Source of the DNA: CAITNQ01 sp041661365
Lineage (GTDB): Bacteria; Latescibacterota; UBA2968; UBA8231
Direction: 5' to 3'
NCBI GenBank assembly: GCA_041661365.1
Contig: JBAZUN010000293.1
Location: 1 to 7,665, forward strand
DNA length: 7,665 nt
Made by a program: the position numbers and the translations under genes. Below, piece by piece: positions 1 to 6,411 of the stretch; position 1 is the stretch's first letter; every line of letters begins with the position of its first letter. A model generated the notes under the pieces. That model saw only the letters and a program-made list of their open reading frames with translations. It was not told the DNA's origin and did not search any database.

Positions 1-362
1 TCCAGACTGTCCTCGGTGATCGGAATCACGTAACAGTTCGACAGCGTCGGCTTCCGCCTGGCCTCCTCCCGCCCCGCCCCGTGCATCACCCGACCCCCAG
101 GGATAAACCGAAAGTCGGTCAGTAGATCCAGGAATCGCCCATACCACACCGCCGACTCCGCCTCCACCGACGACACCGCCCGCGCAATCCGCTCCCACAA
201 CTGCCGCGGTCCGGTCTCCCCAGGCGCCAGATACTTGCTCCGCAAGACGTCAATCGCCAGCTCGTTCTCCCCGTAATACCCCGACGCCGTCATCCCGAGA
301 TCCTCAGAAGCCGGGGAGGATTCAGCCATCGGTTGATCGCTGGACTTCTGGTGTCGGCTCAT
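1..362 (-). CDS. nrdJ: Class II (B12-dependent) ribonucleotide reductase, N-terminal part
   Basis: Partial gene that runs off the left edge; 120 full codons are visible. The enzyme reduces ribonucleotides to deoxyribonucleotides in the cytoplasm, and class II uses adenosylcobalamin to make its radical. Seen: an ENELAIDVLRSKYL segment at residues 32-44, a helix with LWERIARAV (55-63), then FRFIPGGRVMHGAG (84-97), and TLSNCYVIPITEDSLE near residues 106-121. That series matches the N-terminus of the large reductase chain, and C110 fits the first Cys of the redox pair. The ATG at 362 is preferred because GAGAG lies 6-10 nt upstream; ATG at 329 and 293 are in-frame alternatives, and the first ~25 residues look like a disordered tail. 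Codons end mostly in G. Assignment to class II rather than class I rests on overall resemblance; the decisive C-terminal part is outside the window. Confidence 0.85.
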   Translation of the reverse strand, partial: MSRHQKSSDQPMAESSPASEDLGMTASGYYGENELAIDVLRSKYLAPGETGPRQLWERIARAVSSVEAESAVWYGRFLDLLTDFRFIPGGRVMHGAGREEARRKPTLSNCYVIPITEDSL

Positions 363-405
363 CGCGGACTCTCGCTGGTGAGATGGGGAGGGGATCCGAA
401 CGCAG

Positions 406-433
406 GCCGGCCGATCCCGCGGGACCGGCCGGC
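406..433 (-). promoter_or_regulatory. 28-nt palindrome in the reductase leader
   Basis: An almost perfect inverted repeat is centred on TCCCGCGGGA (415-424), flanked by GCCGGCCG and CGGCCGGC arms (406-413 and 426-433). The single mismatched pair, A414/C425, reads as G and T on the minus strand, so it becomes a G-U wobble in the reductase mRNA. The element starts at the predicted transcription start and ends about 44 nt before the start codon. It could be a 5' stabilising hairpin or a DNA operator. Confidence 0.5.
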
Positions 434-439
434 GGCGGC

Positions 440-468
440 AAGATAGAAGCGGGCTCATCCGCTGTCAA
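440..468 (-). promoter_or_regulatory. Sigma70-type promoter for the ribonucleotide reductase gene
   Basis: On the minus strand a perfect -35 TTGACA (463-468) is followed, after exactly 17 nt, by TATCTT (440-445, 4 of 6 matches to TATAAT). Transcription would begin near 433 and give a leader of about 70 nt. I see no recognisable NrdR box. It is read directly from sequence; activity is inferred. Confidence 0.65.
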
Positions 469-553
469 CGCGGCCCTCGTCTGCCGCCGGGAAAGGCTCG
501 CGCCAGTCGCTCGACTCGCCGCGGGATGGGTCGATCCGCGGGACCGAGAGACG

Positions 554-582
554 TTGAACAAGCCGGCGCGGTGGCCTACATT
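554..582 (+). promoter_or_regulatory. Sigma70-type promoter for the dehydrogenase gene
   Basis: TTGAAC (554-559) and TACATT (577-582) are separated by 17 nt. The first four bases of the -35 and four of six in the -10 match consensus. A transcript starting near 590 would have a leader of about 50 nt before the GTG at 641. It is arranged back to back with the minus-strand promoter, about 85 bp away. Confidence 0.5.
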
Positions 583-629
583 CCCCTCTGCTTCCTTGCC
601 GTCCAGCCGTCCATCGTCTACCCGAACCC

Positions 630-635
630 GAGGTG
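630..635 (+). promoter_or_regulatory. Ribosome binding site fixing the GTG start at 641
   Basis: GAGGTG ends 5 nt before the GTG at 641. It decides the start, because the reading frame stays open without a stop back to about 383 but the upstream part has no protein-like character. Confidence 0.7.
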
Positions 636-640
636 CCCGT

Positions 641-1636
641 GTGAACGCTAAGGCCGTGGTCTTCACCGCTCCCAACACCGTCACCGTCGCCGCGGTCGAA
701 TGCCCGGACCCGGGTCCGGCCGAGGTGGTGGTGCGGGTCACCCATTCGTGGATCAGCAACGGCACCGAGGGGTCGTTCCTGCGCGGGGAGCGGATCGCCG
801 GGGACACCCCGCGCCGGCCGACCGATCCGGTCCCCTTCCCGATCGTCGCCGGATACCAGAAGGTCGGCGTGGTCGAGTGGGTCGGTTCCGAGATCGATGA
901 CCTGACCGCGGGCGAGACGGTCTTCGCGGCCCTGGGCCGGGTCAAGGGGATGTTCGAGGCCCACGGCGGTCAGGTATCGCCGTCGGTCAGTGGCCGCAAC
1001 CAGATCTGGAAGCTCCCCCCGGGGGTCGACCCGCTGGCCTGCGCCGGTCTGGTCCTCACCCAGGTCGGGTACAACTGCGGCGCGCGCGCCCCGGTCCGGA
1101 TCGGCGACGGGGCCATCGTCATCGGCGACGGCATGGTGGGCCAGTGGGCCGCGCAGACCCTGGCCTGGCGGGGCGCCCGGGTGCTGCTGGTCGGGCACCG
1201 CGACGACCGGCTGGCCCGGTTCGCTCCAGGGCCGTTCGGCGCCGCGGTCAACGCCAGCCGTCGCGACTGGATCCAGGTGGCCCGCGAGTTGTTCCCCCGC
1301 GGCGCGGCCGTGGCCGTGGACACCGTGGGGTCGGTGCCGGCCCTGGAGCAACTGCGACCGCTGATGCGGCAGTACGGCCACCTGGTGTCCGCCGGCTTCT
1401 ACGGCACCCAGGACCAGGTAGCCCTGCAGCCGCTACGGGCCGGCGAGCTGTCCGTCGACCTGGTCTCGGGCTGGTCCCAGGAGCGGATGGACCAGACCCT
1501 GGCACTCGTCGCCAGCGGTCACCTGACCACCCTGCCCCTGATCACCCATCGCTTCCCGGTGGCCCAGGCCCCGCAGGCCTGGGCTTTGATCGAGCAACGG
1601 GACAGCCCGGCACTCGGGGTTATTCTGGACTGGTAA
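641..1636 (+). CDS. Zinc-free medium-chain dehydrogenase/reductase (BchC-like)
   Basis: 331-residue NAD(P)-dependent oxidoreductase of the medium-chain (alcohol dehydrogenase) superfamily; substrate unknown. Seen: an N-terminal GroES-like catalytic domain to about residue 150, then a Rossmann fold with VIGDGMVG (160-167) as the dinucleotide loop, followed by a helix and beta strand ending VLLVGHRDDR. The usual CGxCGTD motif is HSWISNGTE (35-43) and the usual GHE is GYQ (71-73), so catalytic zinc ligands are absent. The four-Cys structural zinc lobe is also missing; only C21, C134 and C146 occur. This pattern is known in BchC-type bacteriochlorophyllide dehydrogenases and in unassigned relatives. 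No other pigment gene is nearby, so BchC itself is unlikely. It is monocistronic by appearance: 278 nt from a divergent gene on one side and a stem-loop about 100 nt after the stop. Confidence 0.85.
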   Translation: MNAKAVVFTAPNTVTVAAVECPDPGPAEVVVRVTHSWISNGTEGSFLRGERIAGDTPRRPTDPVPFPIVAGYQKVGVVEWVGSEIDDLTAGETVFAALGRVKGMFEAHGGQVSPSVSGRNQIWKLPPGVDPLACAGLVLTQVGYNCGARAPVRIGDGAIVIGDGMVGQWAAQTLAWRGARVLLVGHRDDRLARFAPGPFGAAVNASRRDWIQVARELFPRGAAVAVDTVGSVPALEQLRPLMRQYGHLVSAGFYGTQDQVALQPLRAGELSVDLVSGWSQERMDQTLALVASGHLTTLPLITHRFPVAQAPQAWALIEQRDSPALGVILDW

Positions 1637-1918
1637 TCGCTTGGCCGTCGATCCCGCGGGCCGGATCTGACCCACCCCACGTTTGCCCGGCCCGGGAACC
1701 TCGACCTCCTCTGCGCGTACAAAACTCGGGGCAAGGCTGACCGGCAGTTCCTGCCGGCCGGGCCACTGCCTTTCCCTCTCGCCATTGCACTTATCCCTGT
1801 TTTTTGCGAGGCCAGCTCTACGGCGCGGCTTTTGCTGTGCCGGGGGTACCCCTTGTGTATAGGGAGAAAGATCGACACTGCCGAGCATACCCGCGGCATC
1901 GCGAGGAATCGACCCCAG
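1637..1918 (+). other. Intergenic region before the surface-protein operon
   Basis: I see no convincing gene here. It holds a stem-loop (1733-1772), a run of six T (1800-1805) without a hairpin directly before it, the 10-nt palindrome GGGGTACCCC (1843-1852), and a TATAGG hexamer (1858-1863) that could be a -10 but has only TTGCTG, 20 nt upstream, as a poor -35. No riboswitch consensus is recognisable. The promoter of the operon downstream is therefore not securely located. Confidence 0.5.
1733..1772 (+). terminator. Stem-loop after the dehydrogenase gene, possible terminator
   Basis: A perfect 7-bp stem CCGGCAG-TTC-CTGCCGG (1741-1757) is enclosed by a second 5-bp stem AAGGC (1733-1737) / GCCTT (1768-1772). 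The sequence after it is pyrimidine-rich (TTTCCCTCTC) but lacks a real T tract. It lies about 100 nt past the dehydrogenase stop. It could be a weak or factor-dependent terminator, or a structured leader of the next operon. Confidence 0.4.
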
Positions 1919-4900
1919 GTGCAGGCCATCCGCCAGCGTCCCCTCTGTGCCCAGGCGAGCGCGTCCAGGCAGGGCTCGGCTTGGCCGGCCCATGGTCTGC
2001 CGGCCCGGCAAGGGGATGCCGCTGTTCGGTCTGCCCAGGTCCAGGCAGCAGCGGCGAGGAAATCGACTCCCGCGCGCGTCGTGGAGCTCCTGGCCCTCGG
2101 CCTGCTCCTGGCCGCCGCCCCCCTGACCCCAAGCCACGCGCAGTTGCGCACCGCGCCGCGGCCGGCCGGGATCGATCGCGAGGAGGTCGTCGCTGCCCCG
2201 CCCGGAGGCTCGGCGGTGATCTATACCGTCGGCCTGCGCGGGCAGTCCAACCCGACCAAGCTCAGCCGGATCGACATCCGACTCTCTCCGCTGGCCGCGC
2301 CGCTGACGGCCGGGCTGACGCAAGCCGACTTCGTCCAACTGCGTCTGATCGAGAGCACCGACCAGAACCTGGGCGACGCCGACGACGTGCTGCTCAATAC
2401 CGTCCCCGCCGGGGCGATCAACCTTGCCGGGGGAATCACCGCGGTAAGCGACGGCGGGAACGCGACCATGCTGTCCTCGCAGTATGCCCAGGGATTCCGC
2501 TTCAGGATGTACTACATCGTCGCCGACCTGGCGGCCACGGCCACCACCGGACATGCCTTCCGGCTGGGAGCGGACAACAACCACATCACCACCTCGACGC
2601 CGGCCACCATCGGCAACAACATCACGGCCCGCAACCGGAACCGGGTGGTGGTCAACGACCTGGTGCCGGTGATCAGCGTCGTGCCGGCGACCTTGGCCTT
2701 CGGCAATGTGCTGGTCAACGCCTCGTCCTCCCTGCCGCTGACCGTGTCCAACCTCGGCGCCGCTGACTTGGTGGTTACCAGCGTCACCTCGAGCAACGGC
2801 CGGTTCGTCCGGGACATCGGCTCCTTTACCCTGCCCCCAGGCGGCAGTCAGACCATCAACGTCACCTTCCGGCCGACGACTCCGGGGGCGCAGACCGGTA
2901 ACCTGACCCTGACCCACAACGCCCCCGCGGCCGGCACGACTACTATCGTGCCGATGACCGGTACCGGCCTGGCGCCAACCATCGGGGTGGCACCGTCCAG
3001 CCTGCTGTTCGGCAATGTGCTGCTGAGTACGCCGCGGGTGTTGACCCTCACCGTCTCGAACACCGGCACGTCTACCCTCAACGTGACCAACATCACCTCG
3101 AGCAACGGTCAGTTCGTGCCCAACGCGACCGCGTTCACCGTGGCCCCGGGCAACAGCCAAGCGGTCAACGTCACCTTTACCCCCACCGCGTTGGGGAATC
3201 GCTCCGGAACCCTGTCGATCGTCCACAACGACCTGCTTGCCGGCAGTCCGACCACGGTCTCCATGAGCGGCACCGGCATCAATCCGGTGGTCACGGTGGC
3301 GCCGACGTCCCTGGCCTTTGGCACGGTGCAAGCCGGCTCGTCGAGCATCCTGTCGCTGACGGTGAGCAACACCGGCACCTCGGACCTGGTGGTCTCGAGC
3401 GTCACCTCCAGCAACCCCAGGTTCTCACCGGACCTTACCTCGTTCACCGTGGTCCCAGGGGCGAACCGCGTGGTCAGCGTCACCTTTGCGCCGATCGCGG
3501 GCGGGGCCCAGGCCGGCACCCTCACCCTGACCCACAACGCGGTTGGGGGCACGACCGCCGTCAGTCTGACCGGCACCGGTGCCAGTCCGGCGATCTCCCT
3601 GTCCCCCGCCTCCCTGGCCTTCGGGAACGTGGTCGTGGGGGGCAGTAGCTCGCTCTCCCTGACCGTGTCCAATCCCGGAACGGCCACGCTCACTGTCACC
3701 AACATCACGGCGAGTGACGGCCAATACGTCCCCGCGCTCACCTCCTTCTCGGTGGCCCCCGGGGGCAGCCAGGCGGTCAACGTCACCTTCACCCCGGTGG
3801 CCACCGGTTCCCAGCCCGCCACGCTCAGCATCACTCACAACGCCGCGGGAAGCCCCACCTCGGCAGCCCTGAGTGGCACCGGCACGAGCGCCAGTATCGG
3901 CGTATCGCCGCTGGCCTTGGTCTTCGGGTCAGTGGTGTTAGGCTCGTCGTCCTCCCTGTCCCTGGTGATCACCAATACCGGCGGTGCTCCCCTCAGCGTC
4001 ACCAACATCACCTCGAGCGACGGGCAGTTTGCGCCGGACGCGACCAGCTTCACGATCAGCGCAGGGGGCAGCCAGACGGTCAACGTGACCTTCACGCCCG
4101 CGACCGGTGGCTCTTTTGCCGGCACCCTCAGCATCGCCCACGGCGCCACGGGCAGCCCGGCCACCGTGCCCTTGAGCGGCACCGGCACCACCCCCCAGAT
4201 TGCGGTGAGCCCGAGTACGCTGACCTTTGGCAGCGTGGTCGTCGGCTCGCCCGCCGCGCTGTTGCTCACTGTCACCAATCCGGGGGACGCTGACCTGAAC
4301 GTCACGGCAACTTCCTCGGACGACGGCCAGTTCACCGCCAGTCCGACCGGCTATATCGTGGCCCCGGGCGCCAGTCGCGCGGTCACGGTCACCTTTACCC
4401 CCACGGCGACCGGCGCGCAGGCCGCGACCTTGTCCTTGACGCACAACGCGGCCGGCAGCCCGACCACGGTAGCCCTGGCCGGCACGGGCACGGCCCCGAG
4501 CTTCTCCGCCACTCCCGGCTCGCTGGATTTCGGCTCCGCGGCCATCGGCGCCTCGGCCTCCCTGACGGCGACCGTGGCCAACGCCGGCACCGCCACGCTC
4601 AACGTCACCAGCGTGACCAGCGGCAACGGCCAGTTTGTCCCTGACATCGCCGCCTTCACCGTGGCGCCGGGCGGTTCGCAGGAAGTCCACCTTACCTTCA
4701 CGCCGAACGCGGCAGGCGTGCAGACGAGCGTGCTCACCTTTGTCCATAACGCCGCGGGCAGCCCGTCGACCGTGGCCATGAGCGGCAGCGGCACGAGCCC
4801 GGGGTTCGGCCTGTCGCCCACGAGCCTGGACTTCGGGGGGGTGCCGCTGGGATCCTCCGGAGCCCTGGCCCTGACGATAACCAATCCGGGGAACGGCCCG

Positions 4901-5833
4901 CTGAACGTCAGCAACATCACCTCCAGCAGCGGTCCCTTCGCCCCTGACCTGACCGCCTTCACGATCGCCGCCGGCGGCAGTCAGACGGTCAACCTCACCT
5001 TCACCCCCGAGGCGATCGGTCTGCAGAGCGGCACCCTGACGATCACTCACAACGCTAGCGGTAGTCCGAGATTGATCTCGATGACCGGCACCGGGACCAA
5101 CCCCGGGATCTACGTTTCCCCGGATTCCCTCGGCTTCGGCAACGTGGTCTACGGACAGCCGAGGGTTCTTCTCCTGACGGTGTGGAGCGTCGGCGGTTCC
5201 ACCCTCACCGTCAGCGACATCGCCGCCAGTGACGCCGAGTTCACCGCGTTGCCCGCGGCCTTCACCTTGGCCCCTGGGGCTACCCAGACGGTGACCGTTA
5301 CCTTTGCCGCCTCAACCATGGGTTCCCGGTCCGGGGTCCTGTTCATCAGCCACGACGCGGCCGGAGGGTTCACCGGGGTCCCAGTGACCGCCTCGGCCAC
5401 CGTGGGCACCAACCAGACGTCACTGGACTTCGGCGTGATCGGTGCCGAAGCAGACAACACCATACCGGTGACCATCAACAATCCGAGCCTGGCGCCGGTC
5501 ACCATCGTCAGCGTCGTCTCGGACAATCCGGTGTTCGTCCCGGATCTGACCACCTTCGTCATCCCGGCCGGTGGCAGTCAGGTCATCCAAGTCACCTTTG
5601 CCCCACCCAAGCCGGGGCTCTACACCGGCAACCTTCGGGTCACCCACAACCCCACCGTGGTGATTCCCCTGTCGGGATCAGCGCCTGGCTCGACCGAGGC
5701 CAGGGCCCCGGACTCAAGCAAACGGCGGCACCTGGAAGTGCCCTTCGGCGGCGAACTGCTCATGGTCTTGAGCCTCGGCCTGTACGGCCTGTTCCGGCGA
5801 AGCCGCGGACGTTCCGACAGGCGGGCTCCGTGA
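1919..5833 (+). CDS. Giant secreted repeat protein with exosortase-type sorting signal
   Basis: About 1304 residues if GTG at 1919 is the start. Seen: a hydrophobic signal segment (residues 54-71) ending SHA|Q; an unrecognised domain (about 75-249); ten repeats of about 95-103 residues (250-1256); a short basic linker; then VPFGGELLMVLSLGL (1274-1288) and an Arg-rich tail (RRSRGRSDRR). Each repeat reads roughly P-x-I-x-V-x-P-x-x-L-x-F-G-x-V, then LTVSN, NITSSxGQF, APGGSQ, VNVTFTP, LxITHN and LSGTGT, typical of ASH/choice-of-anchor-D immunoglobulin-like domains of extracellular and ciliary proteins. The part after the signal peptide contains no Cys. The role is probably a stalk-like surface or matrix protein, anchored or processed by the exosortase whose gene overlaps its stop codon (GTGA). 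The start is uncertain: TTG 1832 lacks a ribosome site; GTG 1919 has AGGA 12 nt upstream; GTG 2081 would begin at the signal core but without basic residues or a well-spaced site. Codons between 1919 and 2080 are less GC-rich at third positions than the rest. Confidence 0.88.
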   Translation: MQAIRQRPLCAQASASRQGSAWPAHGLPARQGDAAVRSAQVQAAAARKSTPARVVELLALGLLLAAAPLTPSHAQLRTAPRPAGIDREEVVAAPPGGSAVIYTVGLRGQSNPTKLSRIDIRLSPLAAPLTAGLTQADFVQLRLIESTDQNLGDADDVLLNTVPAGAINLAGGITAVSDGGNATMLSSQYAQGFRFRMYYIVADLAATATTGHAFRLGADNNHITTSTPATIGNNITARNRNRVVVNDLVPVISVVPATLAFGNVLVNASSSLPLTVSNLGAADLVVTSVTSSNGRFVRDIGSFTLPPGGSQTINVTFRPTTPGAQTGNLTLTHNAPAAGTTTIVPMTGTGLAPTIGVAPSSLLFGNVLLSTPRVLTLTVSNTGTSTLNVTNITSSNGQFVPNATAFTVAPGNSQAVNVTFTPTALGNRSGTLSIVHNDLLAGSPTTVSMSGTGINPVVTVAPTSLAFGTVQAGSSSILSLTVSNTGTSDLVVSSVTSSNPRFSPDLTSFTVVPGANRVVSVTFAPIAGGAQAGTLTLTHNAVGGTTAVSLTGTGASPAISLSPASLAFGNVVVGGSSSLSLTVSNPGTATLTVTNITASDGQYVPALTSFSVAPGGSQAVNVTFTPVATGSQPATLSITHNAAGSPTSAALSGTGTSASIGVSPLALVFGSVVLGSSSSLSLVITNTGGAPLSVTNITSSDGQFAPDATSFTISAGGSQTVNVTFTPATGGSFAGTLSIAHGATGSPATVPLSGTGTTPQIAVSPSTLTFGSVVVGSPAALLLTVTNPGDADLNVTATSSDDGQFTASPTGYIVAPGASRAVTVTFTPTATGAQAATLSLTHNAAGSPTTVALAGTGTAPSFSATPGSLDFGSAAIGASASLTATVANAGTATLNVTSVTSGNGQFVPDIAAFTVAPGGSQEVHLTFTPNAAGVQTSVLTFVHNAAGSPSTVAMSGSGTSPGFGLSPTSLDFGGVPLGSSGALALTITNPGNGPLNVSNITSSSGPFAPDLTAFTIAAGGSQTVNLTFTPEAIGLQSGTLTITHNASGSPRLISMTGTGTNPGIYVSPDSLGFGNVVYGQPRVLLLTVWSVGGSTLTVSDIAASDAEFTALPAAFTLAPGATQTVTVTFAASTMGSRSGVLFISHDAAGGFTGVPVTASATVGTNQTSLDFGVIGAEADNTIPVTINNPSLAPVTIVSVVSDNPVFVPDLTTFVIPAGGSQVIQVTFAPPKPGLYTGNLRVTHNPTVVIPLSGSAPGSTEARAPDSSKRRHLEVPFGGELLMVLSLGLYGLFRRSRGRSDRRAP
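2078..2140 (+). other. Signal peptide core of the surface protein
   Basis: Encodes VVELLALGLLLAAA followed by PLTPSHA, with a likely signal peptidase I cut after SHA before QLR. The preceding RKSTPAR supplies positive charge, which implies that translation starts upstream of 2060. It indicates Sec export. Confidence 0.75.
2141..2665 (+). other. Unrecognised N-terminal domain of the surface protein
   Basis: About 175 residues between the signal peptide and the repeat array, unlike the repeats. Seen: beta-type strands (AVIYTVGLRG, SRIDIRLSP), an acidic stretch with STDQNLGDADDVLLNT that might bind calcium, a YAQGFRFRMYYIVADL strand region, and the end segment RNRNRVVVNDL. I do not recognise the family. 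Its position suggests that it is the distal functional head while the repeats act as a spacer. Confidence 0.5.
2666..5686 (+). repeat. Ten tandem ~100-residue ASH/choice-of-anchor-D-type repeats
   Basis: In-frame repeats start near 2666, 2975, 3284, 3587, 3890, 4193, 4496, 4799, 5102 and 5405. The first two units are 309 bp, the next six 303 bp, the ninth likewise about 303 bp, and the last is shorter. Regular spacing with diverged DNA points to old duplications kept in register. Units 2-8 are closest to each other; unit 9 has changed the strands (LTVWSVGGS, FISHDAAGG) and unit 10 is the most diverged (PVTINNPS) and ends at the linker to the sorting signal. Confidence 0.85.
5738..5830 (+). 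other. C-terminal sorting signal, VPFGGE variant of IPTL-CTERM type
   Basis: The last 31 residues have the three parts of an exosortase signal: a short motif (VPFGGE), one hydrophobic helix (LLMVLSLGLYGLF) and a basic tail (RRSRGRSDRR). Aligned with the known IPTLSEWG-type signal, the V/I-P pair, the Glu four residues later and the Met at position nine coincide, while T-L-S and W-G are replaced. It is directly followed by the exosortase gene, which supports the reading. Confidence 0.7.
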
Positions 5834-6411
5834 ACCTGCCCAGGCTCCGGCGGAGCTGCCGGATCACCGGGCCGGTCGCCCGACGGTTCGAGACCGCGCG
5901 GCAGCGGCTGGGTTTCGGTCTCCTCTTCCTCGCGTACCTCGGTCTGCTCTGGGGCACCCTGGGCTGGTGGCAGACCTGGCTCGGCACCGGGTATCTGTAC
6001 CCGCTGTCCTGGGCCGCGACCAGACTCCTCGGCCTCCTGGGCGTATCGGTGATCCTCGACCCGAGCCTGCTGAGCAGCGGAACCTGCGCCCTGGTCATGG
6101 AGCGCGCGGTCTTCCAAGTGACCTACGACTGCGCCGGACTCTTCGCCCTCCTCGTGTACGTGGCCGCGGTGCTGGCCCATCCCGCGACCCCGACTTGGCG
6201 CGCGGCCGGAATCCTGGCAGGGGCAGGGGCCCTGTTCGCCTACGGCGTGCTGCGCCTGGTGGCCCTGGCCCTGGTCGGTCACCTGGCCCCGGCCTGGCTC
6301 TCGTTCCTGCACCTGTACATGCTGGTGCTGATGAACGTGGGGTTCGTGGTCTTCCTCTGGGCCACCTGGGTGGCCCGGGCTCGGCCTGCTTCCCGAGAGG
6401 CGGCCCGATGA
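5830..6411 (+). CDS. Exosortase-family membrane transpeptidase (XrtH-like)
   Basis: 193-residue inner-membrane protein, at the short end of exosortases and close to the exosortase H type. Exosortases recognise a C-terminal signal on exported proteins and are thought to cleave and transfer them by a Cys-based reaction. Seen: about five membrane segments (near 28-43, 56-75, 99-118, 126-148, 160-182), candidate catalytic C101 in YDCAGLFALL, R142 in YGVLRLVAL and H161 in FLHLYML, in the family's order with spacings of 41 and 19 residues. The Asn that often precedes the catalytic Arg is absent. Start is GTG at 5830, overlapping the TGA of the surface protein as GTGA, with AGGCGGG upstream; no other in-frame start is plausible before the first membrane segment. 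The end overlaps the next gene as ATGA. The genes flanking it imply that the surface protein is its dedicated substrate. Confidence 0.8.
   Translation: MNLPRLRRSCRITGPVARRFETARQRLGFGLLFLAYLGLLWGTLGWWQTWLGTGYLYPLSWAATRLLGLLGVSVILDPSLLSSGTCALVMERAVFQVTYDCAGLFALLVYVAAVLAHPATPTWRAAGILAGAGALFAYGVLRLVALALVGHLAPAWLSFLHLYMLVLMNVGFVVFLWATWVARARPASREAAR

Noticed and set aside
363..433. Cobalamin riboswitch ahead of the B12-dependent reductase
   Set aside because: The predicted leader is only about 70 nt, too short, and I see no B12-box-like sequence.
383..640. Open frame upstream of the GTG at 641 as an N-terminal extension of the dehydrogenase
   Set aside because: The extension has no resemblance to the family, covers both promoters, and the GTG at 641 has a good ribosome site and gives the usual family length.
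322..945. 207-residue minus-strand reading frame overlapping the reductase start
   Set aside because: It overlaps two well-supported genes in another frame and has Arg/Ser/Thr-rich composition with no motif.
1725..1790. Cyclic-di-GMP (GEMM) riboswitch ahead of the surface-protein operon
   Set aside because: GGCAAGG and a central hairpin are suggestive, but there is no GACGCAAAGCC-like segment and no GNRA loop.
1804..2766. 320-residue plus-strand frame overlapping the start of the surface protein
   Set aside because: It is an Arg/Pro/Gly/Ala-rich shadow; the signal peptide and repeats lie in the other frame.
1433..3331. 632-residue minus-strand reading frame
   Set aside because: It lies opposite the repeat protein and dehydrogenase, has a low-complexity Gly/Arg/His/Asp composition typical of antisense frames in GC-rich DNA, and lacks domains.
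2666..5686. CRISPR-like or mobile-element repeat
   Set aside because: The ~303-bp period is in frame, matches a protein domain and shows no short identical direct repeats, terminal inverted repeats or transposase.
5687..5833. LPXTG-type sortase signal
   Set aside because: There is no LPXTG; the motif is VPFGGE and the adjacent enzyme is an exosortase-like multi-pass protein, not a sortase.
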